Source: Blautia argi (lineage in GTDB: Bacteria; Bacillota; Clostridia; Lachnospirales; Lachnospiraceae). From it: a stretch of 64,000 nt of DNA. Of this stretch, positions 54,243 through 64,000 are shown one piece after another. The stretch spans positions 2,848,501 to 2,912,500 of the forward strand of contig NZ_CP030280.1 in the NCBI RefSeq assembly GCF_003287895.1. Reading direction: 5' to 3'. The translations under genes and the position numbers were made by a program. The notes beneath the pieces were generated by a model. That model ran no database searches. It was given only the letters and a program-made list of their open reading frames with translations, and had not been told where the DNA came from. The first letter of the stretch is position 1. Each line of letters begins with the position of its first letter.

Positions 54243-55634
54243 TTATAATTCACAGTTATTTACAGTTCTTGGGAATGGGATTACGTCACGAATATTCTGC
54301 ATACCGGTAAGGTACATCACACATCTTTCGAATCCCAATCCATAGCCTGAATGACGGGTGGAACCATATTTACGTAAGTCCAGATAAAATTCATAGTCTT
54401 CCTTGTTCAATCCCAGCTCGTCCATTCTTGCACAAAGCTTCTCATAGGAATCCTCTCTCTGGCTTCCGCCGATGATTTCTCCGATTCCCGGAACCAGACA
54501 GTCCATAGCAGCAACGGTCTTTCCGTCTTCATTAAGCTTCATGTAGAAAGCCTTGATTTCCTTTGGATAATCTGTAACAAAAACAGGGCGTTTATATACC
54601 TGCTCGGTCAGATATCTCTCATGCTCTGTCTGTAAATCACAGCCCCAGTATACCTTATAATCAAACTTATCATTTGCTTTTTCCAGAATTTCAATAGCTT
54701 CTGTGTAAGTTACATGTCCAAACTCAGAGTTTAATACATGGTTCAGTCTGTCCAGAAGTCCCTTATCAATAAAAGAATTGAAGAAGTTCATCTCTTCCGG
54801 TGCGTTTTCCAGCACATAGCGGATAACGTATTTCAGCATATCCTCTGCCAGAGCCATGTTGTCATCTAAATCTGCAAATGCCATTTCCGGCTCAATCATC
54901 CAGAACTCTGCTGCATGGCGTGTCGTGTTGGAATTTTCTGCCCGGAATGTCGGACCAAAGGTATAAATATTGCGGAATGCCTGTGCATAGGTTTCACCGT
55001 TTAACTGACCGCTTACCGTCAGGTTAGTTGGTTTTCTGAAGAAATCCTGAGAAAAATCTACTTTTCCGTCCTCTGTCTTCGGAATGTCGTTTAAATCCAT
55101 GGTAGTAACCTGGAACATTTCTCCTGCTCCCTCACAGTCGCTCCCTGTAATCAAAGGGGTGTGTACATACACAAAGCCTCTCTCCTGAAAAAACTGATGA
55201 ATGGCAAAAGCAATCAGAGAACGCACACGGAACACTGCTTGGAATGTATTAGTTCTGGGACGCAGGTGAGAAATTGTCCTCAGATATTCCATGCTGTGGC
55301 GTTTCTTCTGAAGCGGATAGTCAGCAGCAGAATCCCCCTCTACGCTGATTTCTGTTGCCTGGATTTCAAAAGGCTGTTTTGCCTGCGGAGTTGCAACCAG
55401 TGTTCCTTTTACCACAATCGCTGCCCCTACATTTAATTTGGAAATCTCCTGAAAATTGCTCATGGTATCATGGTATACCACCTGCAGGGTTTCAAAAAAA
55501 CTTCCATCGTGAAGAACAATGAAACCAAAGGTTTTGGAATCACGTACACTTCTGACCCAGCCGCCCACGGTAACTTCTCTGTCCAGATACTGTTCTGTAC
55601 TTTTATAAATCTCTTTTACTGTTGTCAACTGCAT
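54243..55634 (-). CDS. asnS: Asparaginyl-tRNA synthetase
   Basis: A 463-residue class IIb synthetase. The OB-fold anticodon domain ([20 protein letters not shown]) is followed by the catalytic core: motif 1 ([16 protein letters not shown]), motif 2 ([20 protein letters not shown]) and motif 3 ([15 protein letters not shown]). Asn is favoured over Asp by [10 protein letters not shown]. The start at 55634 follows AAGGAG; an upstream Met is unsupported. No T-box leader was found. Confidence 0.95.
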   Translation of the reverse strand: MQLTTVKEIYKSTEQYLDREVTVGGWVRSVRDSKTFGFIVLHDGSFFETLQVVYHDTMSNFQEISKLNVGAAIVVKGTLVATPQAKQPFEIQATEISVEGDSAADYPLQKKRHSMEYLRTISHLRPRTNTFQAVFRVRSLIAFAIHQFFQERGFVYVHTPLITGSDCEGAGEMFQVTTMDLNDIPKTEDGKVDFSQDFFRKPTNLTVSGQLNGETYAQAFRNIYTFGPTFRAENSNTTRHAAEFWMIEPEMAFADLDDNMALAEDMLKYVIRYVLENAPEEMNFFNSFIDKGLLDRLNHVLNSEFGHVTYTEAIEILEKANDKFDYKVYWGCDLQTEHERYLTEQVYKRPVFVTDYPKEIKAFYMKLNEDGKTVAAMDCLVPGIGEIIGGSQREDSYEKLCARMDELGLNKEDYEFYLDLRKYGSTRHSGYGLGFERCVMYLTGMQNIRDVIPFPRTVNNCEL

Positions 55635-55856
55635 TAATTCTATCTCCTTCCATAGTAATCTGCTTGATAATTCAATGGACTTCTTTACAGTATATCCCAT
55701 TGCTTTGCTGCGTGCAAGGCTAAACTTGGATATTTACGGGAACTATTTCCTATATCTATAGGAGAATAGGCAAGGGATATCCGGTCTTTTTCTGACACCA
55801 GAAGCTCCACTGCATGGCATGCTCCCTGTAGTGTTCTTTTAACAAAAGGGCTATTT

Positions 55857-56972
55857 TCATTTCAGATTCTCCGGATTTAATCCTTCCAGTTCCGGTACTA
55901 CAAATCTGCCGTCTTTTCTCACCAACACATCATCAAAATACATTTCACCGCCACCGTACTCCGGACGCTGAATCAGCACTAAATCCCAGTGAATGGCAGA
56001 TTCATTTCCGTTTGGTGCTTCGTCATAGCATCTTCCCGGTGTAATGTGGATTGAGCCCTGAATTTTTTCATCAAAAAGAGTATCCTTCATAGGGTGCAGT
56101 ACATAGGGATTTACACCAATGGCAAATTCTCCCACATATCTTGCTCCTTCATCAATATCAAAAACCTTGTTGATTCTCTCTGTATCATTGGCCGTTGCTT
56201 TTATAATTTTGCCGTCTTTAAATTCCAGTGAAATATTCTCATAAGTAAAGCCCTGGAAAGAAGACGGCGTATTATAGATCAGAGTTCCATTAATGGAATC
56301 TCTCACTGGCGCAGTAAACACTTCTCCGTCCGGAATATTACATTCGCCGCTGCAGGGAATTACCGGAACGTCTTTAATAGAAAAGGTCAAATCTGTACCC
56401 GGAGCTGTAATGCGTACCTTATCTGTTCTTTCCATATATTTTACGAGAGGCTCCATGGCTTTTGCCATTTTGTTGTAATCCAGTGTACAAACATCAAAAT
56501 AAAAATCCTCAAAAGCCTCCTGGCTGGTATTAGAGAGCTGTGCCATAGAGGCATTTGGATAGCGAAGCACCACCCATTTTGTCTTTGGCACACGAATATC
56601 ACCATGCACCGGTGTGCTGTAATACTGCTCAAACAGGTTCATTTTCTCTGCCGGAACATCTGCCTTTTCTGAAACATTGGCACCTCCGCGGATACCGATA
56701 TAGCAATCCATTTCTGACATTTCTTTTCCATCAATTTCTGCCATAAGCTCAAGCTGCTCCTTTGTGCAGTTTAAAAGCATTTCTCTTTCCACCTGAGGGT
56801 CAATAAAATGGGGGAACGGGAGTCCGCCTGCCTCATATACCTCCTTTATAATCTGACGCGCTAAATCCTTTGTTTCATATCCGGTATAGTTAATATATAC
56901 CTTCTCTCCCTGCTGTACACGGCAGGAATGATGTACCAGTACTTTTGCCAGCTTCTTAATTCTTTCTTCCAT
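55857..56972 (-). CDS. M29-family aminopeptidase
   Basis: A 371-residue aminopeptidase T/AmpS/PepS-type metallopeptidase (M29). VRITAPGTDLTFSIKDV, SGECNIPDGEVFTAPV (metal Glu), EFAIGVNPYV and SAIHWDLVL (His-Asp ligands) follow the family order. It trims N-terminal residues of peptides in the cytoplasm using zinc or cobalt. The gene stands alone between asnS and the envelope protein. Confidence 0.9.
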   Translation of the reverse strand: MEERIKKLAKVLVHHSCRVQQGEKVYINYTGYETKDLARQIIKEVYEAGGLPFPHFIDPQVEREMLLNCTKEQLELMAEIDGKEMSEMDCYIGIRGGANVSEKADVPAEKMNLFEQYYSTPVHGDIRVPKTKWVVLRYPNASMAQLSNTSQEAFEDFYFDVCTLDYNKMAKAMEPLVKYMERTDKVRITAPGTDLTFSIKDVPVIPCSGECNIPDGEVFTAPVRDSINGTLIYNTPSSFQGFTYENISLEFKDGKIIKATANDTERINKVFDIDEGARYVGEFAIGVNPYVLHPMKDTLFDEKIQGSIHITPGRCYDEAPNGNESAIHWDLVLIQRPEYGGGEMYFDDVLVRKDGRFVVPELEGLNPENLK

Positions 56973-56993
56973 AATTATCTATCCTTTCTTTAT

Positions 56994-59453
56994 CTACTCT
57001 ACAATCTCTTCCATATAACAGAAAAATACATTTCCGTTTTCCTCAAAAGCCTTTGTGCTGTCCTGCAGGCCCATAAGCTCTGTCTGTCCGGTTTTCGGAT
57101 TATACAGGGTCGTATTATAGCTGTCAAATCCCACAAGCACTGCCGGCTGACCGTCCTTGCTCTTTACAATCACCGGACGCTGTGCGCCCACTTCATACAG
57201 GACCTGCCCCAGTGTACAACCTGTCAGGTTTACAACCGTGCCTTTACCCTTCAGTTCTTTTTCTAACTGTTTTGGATCAAAAGGCGCCTTTTTCACGGCT
57301 TCCGGGATGTCCTCCAGAACAAGGCCTGATTTTGCTGCCGTATTGCTTTTTTCCCACACATACTGCTGGTTCTGATTCAATACCACACCATTATTCTCAT
57401 CTGCAGCTTTTACTGCCTCTGCGGCATTTTCATAAATCCCCCATAATTTTCCCATGGCATAGGCATAATATGCTTCCCTGCTCTTTTCCTCACCCTTGAT
57501 ATGCAACACATTATCTCTGGACAGCTCTGTAAATTTTGCTTCCATAATCAAAGGTTCCTGACTGCTGCCTCCGGTAAACTGCAATCCCATAATGGCTGCC
57601 TGCCGTACGGTAGACAACATAACTACAGAAAAGGTTTCGTCCTGTTTATCCTTCACATTGTTCAGAATCTGCCCATTGCTAACTTTCTGATAATTATCCC
57701 CCTGCTTCTGCACTCTTTCCAGTTCTAACAGATTATCCTGAAAAATAACATTGGTTACATAATAACCTTCCTGATTATAAGTCTTTTTTATCTCTCCCTT
57801 AACATTCTGTATCCGAACCTCTGTCATGGCAAAATCCATTCCACCTGCACTGTTCTTTTTGATATCCTCTTCTTTTGCCACACCATATACCACATCGTTA
57901 TTGATAAAACCGAAAAGACGAATTTTAGTGCCTTTCTCCGCTTTTATCTGCTGCTTCTCATTTTTCTCCATGTCCAGAAGGGTGATGCTGTCTGTGTTAT
58001 ACTTGTCCATATTGTCAGACCATGCGGCATATCTCTGGTTTTCGGAAATGCGGAAGCAGTCTTCCTTTATATTTTCCTGTAATACTGTATAATTCTTCTC
58101 TTCCATGTGAATTGCATACAACTTTTCATTTAATACCAAATAAAAATTGCCGTCCTGACTGATGTAACAAAAATCCTTCATTTCCTGCTGTAAAAATGTA
58201 AAAGGCTTGGAGGAAGATAGGAAAAAACTCTCCTCAATCACATTTTGCTCAGAGGAATAGTGATATACTGCTGTGCCCACATGACCTTCGTGCTCTCCGC
58301 GGTTCATATATCCGTAAACTACGAAATCGATATCCCCGTTTTTACTGACACGCACCAACTCAATATCATGCTGTGCATAATCATTGCGTTCATCATTGCT
58401 TCCTGTATCACGGAAACTGAATACTCTGATCAGCTTATTCGTTTCCAGATTATAGGACCACAAATCTCCCTGCTGCACAAATGCTACAATTTTTCCTTCA
58501 CTGTCAGACAAATAGGAAATTTCCTTATCTGTAACCCCCAGGGTCAATTGACCTTCTGAAACAATATTCTGGTCTGCAGAGAGCACCTCTTTTGCAGATC
58601 GCTGGAAATCCAGAAGACGCACTCTGGTCTGGTCATAACGCATACGATAAAACTCGTCTACCTGATAATGCTCCACCTCTCCGTTTTCATCCTCTGCTGT
58701 AATATAATAAGTCACTGCAACACTGCCGGTATTTTCGTTAATTTCCTTAATTGCCGGTATACCAGGTCTACTAAGCTCCGGCGCCAAATCTCCCCAGCTC
58801 ACCATCTCCAGACTGGAATGAATATTCAGATTGTTAAAATTGTGATTGGAAGCGCTGCTGTCCGGTTCCAGATAAGTACGCAAATCTCCGTTGTTATCCT
58901 GCATCAGAGATTTGGTGTAAAAGCTGTTGACAAATGCAAGATATTTTTCTGTACTAAGTCCTGCCCTCTGAAGCAGACGGGTATAATAATTCCAGCTTCC
59001 TGCCTCTGTATTTAATGTAAAATTCAGACAGTATTCCTGATTCATTAAAATCGACTTTTTCAGAGTAAATTCTGCTGTCAGTCTTCCGTCCTCTTCCTCC
59101 TGGAAGTTTTTAATCTTATTGTTTTCAATTACCTTGCTTCCATCAGAGCTTCTGACCTCATACACCAGACTTTCAATCTTCCTTCCATAAGGAGTAATGC
59201 TCACAGACAGGGACTTATCTGTTCCCACAGGAGTGAGCGTATCCCGCATATAAGCCTCGTCCATGTCCTGAGCATATCCGTACATACGGTTTACTTCTAT
59301 TCCCCCGATTTCCATTGCCATACAGGGAATCACTGCTGTCTGCAGGTCTGTTCTATTATCCGTATTCTGACTGTTCATCAGGCAGCTAAAACCAGCTACA
59401 CCCACTATAAAAATCAGAATCAGGACAAGAATCCTCATTATTCTTTTTTTCAT
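56994..59453 (-). CDS. Large membrane-anchored extracytoplasmic protein with C39-peptidase-like end
   Basis: An 819-residue protein. Residues 1-25 form a membrane anchor or uncleaved signal (RIMRILVLILIFIVGVAGFS). Residues about 40-250 are beta-rich, about 300-560 look like a WD/Tricorn-type propeller (SYLSDSEGKIVAFVQQGDLW, FCYISQDGNFYLVLNEKLYA, RYAAWSDNMDKY). The last 90 residues resemble a C39_2 papain-like peptidase (LGQVLYEVGAQRPVIVKSKD, then LYNPKTGQTELMGLQDST). The catalytic Cys is not obvious there, so it may be a pseudo-enzyme that binds peptides or cell wall. I know of no named family. Confidence 0.7.
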   Translation of the reverse strand: MKKRIMRILVLILIFIVGVAGFSCLMNSQNTDNRTDLQTAVIPCMAMEIGGIEVNRMYGYAQDMDEAYMRDTLTPVGTDKSLSVSITPYGRKIESLVYEVRSSDGSKVIENNKIKNFQEEEDGRLTAEFTLKKSILMNQEYCLNFTLNTEAGSWNYYTRLLQRAGLSTEKYLAFVNSFYTKSLMQDNNGDLRTYLEPDSSASNHNFNNLNIHSSLEMVSWGDLAPELSRPGIPAIKEINENTGSVAVTYYITAEDENGEVEHYQVDEFYRMRYDQTRVRLLDFQRSAKEVLSADQNIVSEGQLTLGVTDKEISYLSDSEGKIVAFVQQGDLWSYNLETNKLIRVFSFRDTGSNDERNDYAQHDIELVRVSKNGDIDFVVYGYMNRGEHEGHVGTAVYHYSSEQNVIEESFFLSSSKPFTFLQQEMKDFCYISQDGNFYLVLNEKLYAIHMEEKNYTVLQENIKEDCFRISENQRYAAWSDNMDKYNTDSITLLDMEKNEKQQIKAEKGTKIRLFGFINNDVVYGVAKEEDIKKNSAGGMDFAMTEVRIQNVKGEIKKTYNQEGYYVTNVIFQDNLLELERVQKQGDNYQKVSNGQILNNVKDKQDETFSVVMLSTVRQAAIMGLQFTGGSSQEPLIMEAKFTELSRDNVLHIKGEEKSREAYYAYAMGKLWGIYENAAEAVKAADENNGVVLNQNQQYVWEKSNTAAKSGLVLEDIPEAVKKAPFDPKQLEKELKGKGTVVNLTGCTLGQVLYEVGAQRPVIVKSKDGQPAVLVGFDSYNTTLYNPKTGQTELMGLQDSTKAFEENGNVFFCYMEEIVE

Positions 59454-59465
59454 CTGAAATCCTTC

Positions 59466-60645
59466 CTAATCTATGGAATCAAACAACAGCTTTTTTAAAG
59501 AAGGTGTAACATGAAATTCCTCTGCACATCGCTCCCATGCCTCCCGCTGCTGTTTCTTCGTATCTTTATTTTTTGTCTTATCACTTTTTACTGCGCGAAT
59601 CAAAAGATTTTTGGGGGTATGCTCCAGATCAATAAATTCCAGAATCTGTGTATCATATCCCGCACTCTGCAGCATCTGTGCCCGCAGAGCATCTGTTAAA
59701 ATAGCAGAAAAACGCTCCTTTAAAATACCGTATTCTAAAACCGGCGCCAGCACTTTATTTTCAATCTGCCGATTCAGCTCATGCTGACAACATGGCACAG
59801 AAAGAATCACAGAAGCTCCCCATTTCACTGCTTTTGCCAGGGCATAGTCTGTGGCTGTATCACAGGCATGAAGGGTGACAACCATGTCCACTGTCTGCGT
59901 ATCTTCATAGGAAGCAATATCCCCTTGCTGAAAATGCAGCTTTTCATACCCGTATTTGCGGGCAAGGGCTTCACATTTTTCAATCACATCTGCCTTCAAA
60001 TCCAGTCCGGTCACTTTAATATCATAATGCTTCAATTCCTTCAGATAATAATACATGGCAAAGGTGAGGTAAGACTTTCCACACCCAAAATCCAAAATCT
60101 CCACTTCCCGATCTTTCGGTAATCTTGGTAAAATATCCTCAATAAACTCCAAAAAGCGATTTAACTGTCTGAATTTATCATATCTGGCATTCTTTACCTT
60201 CCCGTCCCGGCTCATAACCCCAAGGTCCACAAGCCAGGGAACAGGAATACCTTCTTTTAATACATACTGTTTTGTTCTGTTATGAGAAAGCATAGGCTGA
60301 AATTCTTCTGCCTTTTTTCCTTTCAGCTCTTTTACAGTAATTCGCATACTTCCTTTTTTGCTCACCAGCACAGTTCCCTGAACAGTCCTGGTTTCTAAAC
60401 TGAAGCTGCCGAAAATACCCGGTCATCTGCTCGCATAAATACGCTGTTAGCGCGTCCTTGTCATAATTTTCATGAAGCTCCTTTGTTCCAAGCGTCTTTG
60501 TAGCCTGATATACAAGCCTTCCTTTAATCTCTACCGGACGCACCTGTATTTTAGAAATGCCTTCTTTGCTTCTGGCATTGCTTAAAATCATTCTTCTCAA
60601 ATTTTTATCTGTATATTTATTTAAAAACTCTTTTAAATCCGTCAT
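59466..60645 (-). pseudogene. METTL25-like SAM-dependent methyltransferase, one-base frameshift
   Basis: About 393 residues when read across the break. The N-terminal part (TDLKEFLNKYTDKNLRRMIL, ARSKEGISKIQVRPVEIKGR) joins VSKKGSMRITVKELKGKKAE. The SAM-binding motif DFGCGKSYLTFA, VTLHACDTATDYAL and SVPCCQHELN (a Cys pair) match the METTL25/RRNAD1-like group. Removing one T in CAGTTTAGAA near 60399-60402 restores QLQLETRTVQGTVLVSKK. Substrate unknown, possibly RNA. Most likely a sequence error. Confidence 0.8.
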
Positions 60646-60774
60646 AATCTTCCCCTGTTTCTCTCTGTTTCCCCTTATCCTGCCAAAATCTGTGCAGTCA
60701 TTACTATTGTAAAAGTTTTAGCACAAATCCGCAACCCCAAAAAAGAGAGTTTTCACCAACTTCTTTGTGCTTTT

Positions 60775-61167
60775 TTACCAAAGTCTTTTGCAGCGGTTCC
60801 TTCTGCATCTCCTTCTGTACATTTCCTGACAAAACAAGGTGGCTGTCAGGGTTTCCCAAAATCCGGTCTGTGTCTTCCCCCCACTCTTTCTGCTTTCCAT
60901 CGCCTTTATCTCCCCTATGTCCTCCATTTGTCTGCAAATCACCTGACAGGTTCTCTCTATCTGTCCTTTATCCGGATATTCATCATAGAGGAAGCTACCT
61001 TCATAATCCAGCCTGTCACAGGCATCTTCCACAAATGCCTGCACCATAACCGTTTCTTTGGGATAATAAGAATAAATCAGCTTTTTTTCCTTTTCTGCTT
61101 CTGTTTCCTGCTTATAGTATCTCCCCTCTGTACGATAAAATGCTTTTCTATGCTCTGACAATGACAT
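60775..61167 (-). CDS. Conserved small basic-tailed protein
   Basis: A 130-residue protein (MSLSEHRKAFYRTEGRYYKQ..., LDYEGSFLYDEYPDKGQIER, ending RRRCRRNRCKRLW). The conserved-looking DYEGSFxYDEYPDK and the Arg/Cys-rich tail are, as I recall, typical of a widespread Lachnospiraceae protein of unknown function. The start at 61167 follows GGAAGGAAG; an open frame extends 71 codons upstream without a site. Confidence 0.65.
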   Translation of the reverse strand: MSLSEHRKAFYRTEGRYYKQETEAEKEKKLIYSYYPKETVMVQAFVEDACDRLDYEGSFLYDEYPDKGQIERTCQVICRQMEDIGEIKAMESRKSGGKTQTGFWETLTATLFCQEMYRRRCRRNRCKRLW

Positions 61168-61592
61168 AAAACCGTCTTCCTTCCGTTTAAAACCGCTGTA
61201 CGAATTTCTCATCCAACAGTCATGATGTGTCCTTATCAGTATATTCTGTTTAAGTATCTGGGGTGAAAAATAGATGTGAAATATTTTTTTAAGAATCTCT
61301 TCGATACTCTCTGGGGGGCTGATGATACTGCTGTTAAAATGCCCGGTTAAAGGTTCTCTGGCTTTCAAATTTCTCTTCATAGCATACTCTCACAGCATTT
61401 TCTCCTTTCTTGAACAAAATATTCACAAAATGATACACTTATCTCAGAGTATCTGAAAATACTGCTATATAGACATACGGAATGAATAGGAAAAAATCTC
61501 TGAATAATTATTTTTTCTGGCAATATTTTGAAATATAGGGATATAAAAAAGACATGCATATAAAATTTAAAGGATTATAGAATACAAAAAAA
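61168..61592. other. Intergenic region before the tRNA cluster
   Basis: About 425 bases without a supported gene. One 60-codon frame on the minus strand (61377-61559) is hydrophobic and lacks a good ribosome-binding site. No riboswitch or promoter stood out. Confidence 0.5.
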
Positions 61593-61665
61593 CTCCCCCT
61601 GTTGGACTCGAACCAACGACACTGCGGTTAACAGCCGCATGCTCTACCGACTGAGCTAAGGAGGA
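61593..61665 (-). tRNA. tRNA-Asn(GTT)
   Basis: A 73-nt tRNA: acceptor TCCTCCT/AGGGGGA, discriminator G, anticodon loop CTGTTAA (GTT), T-arm TTGGTTCGAGTCCAA. Confidence 0.94.
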
Positions 61666-61675
61666 ATAAAAAAAG

Positions 61676-61746
61676 AGGCGCCAACCAGATTTGAACTGGT
61701 GATAGAGGTGTTGCAGACCTTTGCCTTACCACTTGGCTATGGCGCC
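61676..61746 (-). tRNA. tRNA-Cys(GCA)
   Basis: A 71-nt tRNA: acceptor GGCGCCA/TGGCGCC, discriminator T as expected for tRNA-Cys, anticodon loop CTGCAAC (GCA), T-arm CCAGTTCAAATCTGG. Confidence 0.94.
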
Positions 61747-61795
61747 ATATACTATATTATACTCACATATCTCTTAAATATGCAAATATTTTTAG

Positions 61796-61867
61796 TGACT
61801 CCTACGGGAATCGAACCCGTGTTACCGCCGTGAAAGGGCGATGTCTTAACCGCTTGACCAAGGAGCC
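61796..61867 (-). tRNA. tRNA-Glu(TTC)
   Basis: A 72-nt tRNA: acceptor GGCTCCT/AGGAGTC, discriminator A, anticodon loop CTTTCAC (TTC), T-arm ACGGGTTCGATTCCCGT. It follows the 23S rRNA gene and is probably part of the same rRNA transcript. Confidence 0.94.
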
Positions 61868-62096
61868 AAATATTAACCACACTATACCTTCAAAACCGCA
61901 TACACAAAACCAAACCATTTCCAACTTACCGTTTTATGGAGTCTTCGGCTTCTTCCGTTCCGAAGCGGTCATTCCTAAATGCTCTGCATTTACTCATGTC
62001 CTTTGCTTCGCAAATGACTCCGGTGCCACTTCCACGTTTCGGAATGTAAACATTCCTCTCCGTTCCAGTTTCACCTCCGCCGCTTTCTCCACTATC
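61868..62096 (-). other. Spacer between 23S rRNA and tRNA-Glu, no 5S gene
   Basis: About 230 bases with imperfect hairpins (for example CTTCGG/CCGAAG-rich arms) likely used in 23S processing. The 5S hallmarks (GAACACGA-type loop and its complements) are absent. Confidence 0.6.

Positions 62097-64000
<1,904 letters not shown>

Noticed and set aside
55635..55856. T-box leader for asnS
   Set aside because: No T-box consensus (AGGGTGGAACCGCG-like) on the minus strand before the start.
61377..61559. 60-codon hydrophobic minus-strand frame
   Set aside because: No convincing ribosome-binding site and no recognisable features.

Overview
The window looks like a Lachnospiraceae-type Firmicute chromosome (Blautia/Ruminococcus-like). 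The basis is AT-rich DNA, strong AGGAGG ribosome-binding sites, SpoVG, paired GlgC/GlgD, a DnaD plus DnaC/IstB replication gene pair, a large Gram-positive SRP RNA, a DUF6128-like protein and an aminopeptidase of the M29 family. I had no database; family names come from recognising motifs.

Left part (1-31.7 kb): an accretion of mobile DNA at the 3' end of guaA. Copies of a 12-bp guaA end (reverse complement of the codons E-F-E-stop) occur at 31729, 23000 and 7943. They bound two adjacent integrative mobilizable elements. Each carries an XRE repressor, an Xis-like protein, a tyrosine integrase, a MobC-like protein, an AAA ATPase and a MobV relaxase, in the same order. Each also has its own pair of 11-bp-spaced integrase arm repeats at both ends: TTGTCA in element 1, GTTATC in element 2. 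Element 1 (7943-22999, about 15 kb) carries a galactan-utilisation cassette: secreted GH53 galactanase, cytoplasmic GH2 beta-galactosidase, GPH sugar symporter and AraC regulator. Element 2 (23000-31728, about 8.7 kb) carries a Lnu-type lincosamide nucleotidyltransferase and an ABC-F protein behind a transcription attenuator. To the left, a right-end-like sequence suggests a third element. Its cargo could be the start of a Wadjet locus (DUF2397/JetA) and a four-gene AlwI-like type IIS restriction-modification operon. An IS66-family element with a perfect 8-bp target duplication interrupts it.

Right part (31.7-64 kb): housekeeping chromosome. It holds guaA, a CDF metal exporter behind a probable NiCo riboswitch, a pentapeptide-repeat protein, a MATE pump, SRP RNA, DedA, homocysteine methyltransferase, tadA, tRNA-Ser and tRNA-Pro, an RsmF-like methyltransferase, spoVG, glgD-glgC, murC, dnaD-dnaC-prs (preceded by two tandem pairs of perfect DnaA boxes), a YhaN/YhaO-like nuclease pair, asnS, an M29 aminopeptidase, a large envelope protein, a METTL25-like methyltransferase, tRNA-Asn, tRNA-Cys, tRNA-Glu and the 3' part of a 23S rRNA gene.

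At least seven coding frames are broken by one extra base in a homopolymer run, including the essential or near-essential guaA. This pattern points to sequencing error more than to real gene decay, so those genes are probably intact in the organism.
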